NCBI GenBank assembly: GCA_964428275.1
Contig: CAYRXN010000064.1
Location: forward strand, 1 to 21,166
Source: JALSRY01 sp964428275
GTDB taxonomy: Bacteria > Planctomycetota > Phycisphaerae > UBA1845 > Fen-1342
Direction of reading: 5' to 3'
Length of the DNA stretch: 21,166 bases
The position numbers and the translations under genes are program-made. Below, piece by piece: positions 20,338-21,166 of the stretch; position 1 is the first letter of the stretch, and each line of letters begins with the position of its first letter. The notes beneath the pieces were generated by a model. The model searched no databases. It saw nothing but the letters and a program-made list of their open reading frames with translations, and was not told the DNA's origin.

Positions 20338-21166
20338 TCAGCCGGCCGCTATCGCCTTGAGCATCACCAGGCACAGCCAGCCGGCGTACGTGCCCAGCAC
20401 GTAGCCCGCCACCGCCAGCAGCGCCCCGACCGGCGCGAGCGAAGGGTGAAACGCGGCGGCCACGACCGGCGCGCTGGCGGCCCCGCCGATGTTGGCCTGC
20501 GAGGCCACCGCCACGAAGAAGACCGGCGCCCGGATCAACAGCCCCACGCCCAGCAGCACGATCACGTGGACCGCCATCCAGATAAAACCCATCAGGATCC
20601 AAGCCGGCTGCTCGCCGAGGTGGGTGAAGTCGGCGTGCGCCCCGATGCAGGCCACCAGCAGGTAGATCATCACCGAGCCGACCTTCGACGCGCCGGCCCC
20701 TTCGAGCTTGCGGGCCGGCGTGAGCGAAATCAGCACGCCCAGCGCGGTCACGATGATGAACTTCCACGTCACCGGCGAGAGGCCGGCGCCGTGGTCGGCC
20801 AACCAGCCCCCGCCGGCCTTGGCGAAGTAGCTGCCGGCAAAACCCACCGCCAGGATCACGATCAGGTCGGCCAGCGAGGGGATGCGGCTGACGCGCTGCT
20901 GGAACTCGGTCAGCCGGGTTTCGAGCCGGCGGATCGCCGAGGCGTCGGCCCGCGTCCAGCGGTCGATCCGGTGCTGAAACCCCGAGGCCAGCAGCAGCAC
21001 CGCCATCCAGCAGTTGGCCACGAAAACGTCGGGGATGACCATCGTGGCGATCATCTTGTCGCTGGCGCCGGCCATCTTGCCCAGCGCGACGAAGTTGGCC
21101 GCGCCGCCGATCCAACTGCCGGACAGGGCGCTCATGCCCTGCCAGGCGTCGGGCGGCAGCATGTCC
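20338..21166 (-). CDS. DUF819 family integral membrane protein, N-terminus cut off
   Basis: About 276 residues of the C-terminal part are visible; the frame stays open to the right edge, so the true start is outside. It begins with SGSWIGGAANFVALGKMAGASDK, a polytopic protein signature of the DUF819 (YjcL-type) family. Seven or more hydrophobic helices follow (e.g. MVIPDVFVANCWMAVLLLAS, LIVILAVGFAGSYF, FIIVTALGVLISL, VHVIVLLGVGLLI, LAVAGYVLGTYAGWL). The PVFFVAVASQANIGGAASAP segment matches the repeated SQANIGG/SWIGGAAN pattern, which suggests two inverted halves. The family is probably a transporter; the substrate is unknown. The ATG at 21162 is internal, not the start. Confidence 0.88.
   Translation of the reverse strand, partial: DMLPPDAWQGMSALSGSWIGGAANFVALGKMAGASDKMIATMVIPDVFVANCWMAVLLLASGFQHRIDRWTRADASAIRRLETRLTEFQQRVSRIPSLADLIVILAVGFAGSYFAKAGGGWLADHGAGLSPVTWKFIIVTALGVLISLTPARKLEGAGASKVGSVMIYLLVACIGAHADFTHLGEQPAWILMGFIWMAVHVIVLLGVGLLIRAPVFFVAVASQANIGGAASAPVVAAAFHPSLAPVGALLAVAGYVLGTYAGWLCLVMLKAIAAG

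Overview
The window is about 21 kb of GC-rich bacterial chromosome with no rRNA, tRNA, CRISPR array, IS element or phage gene that I can support. Several features suggest a planctomycete-type bacterium (Planctomycetota): a secreted protein ending in a double DxDGDG dockerin-like module, a GlmU-like protein of the alternative type, a membrane-anchored PIN-TRAM protein, and intergenic spacers made of hairpins, 7-bp repeats and a GGACGAAnGCAACGAGGCA element. The taxonomic call is inference. Most gene starts have a clear GGAG/GGAGG site 5-8 nt upstream, and several starts are GTG.

Layout. (1) 1-481: gene-free, with a 14-bp inverted repeat pair and a 27-bp tandem repeat. (2) 482-1883, minus: thiL then tsaE, overlapping by 17 bp. 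(3) 2280-3715, minus: a small secreted protein with a His4 run, and a secreted dockerin-like protein. (4) 4229-7344, minus: a TolC-like outer-membrane lipoprotein followed by ispG, whose C-terminal tail is encoded by hairpin repeats. (5) 7763-11250: a divergent cluster. To the left are a small lipoprotein and a DUF4405 membrane protein. To the right are an ECF sigma factor, a zf-HC2 anti-sigma factor, and a CnrX/Spy-like sensor with an unusual 175-residue Gly/Arg-rich repeat tail. (6) 11437-13230, minus: an unnamed 177-aa protein and the PIN-TRAM protein. (7) 13553-20262, plus: an AlkA-type DNA glycosylase, the GlmU-like enzyme, gyrA, a putative alpha/beta hydrolase and a two-CBS-domain protein. 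(8) 20338-21166, minus: a DUF819 membrane protein cut by the right edge.

How they work together. Most genes are housekeeping: thiamine diphosphate synthesis, tRNA t6A modification, isoprenoid precursor supply, DNA repair, UDP-GlcNAc supply and DNA topology. The accessory interest lies in the ECF cluster at 7763-11250. It looks like a Cnr-type envelope or metal stress circuit: cytoplasmic sigma factor, membrane anti-sigma factor and periplasmic sensor. It is divergent from two envelope proteins that may be its targets. The most unusual item is the low-complexity repeat tail of the sensor. Second is the IspG C-terminus built from intergenic repeat sequence. Third is the GyrA quinolone-pocket variant (Thr and Pro at the E. 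coli 83 and 87 positions). I did not find a clearly new defence or mobile system.
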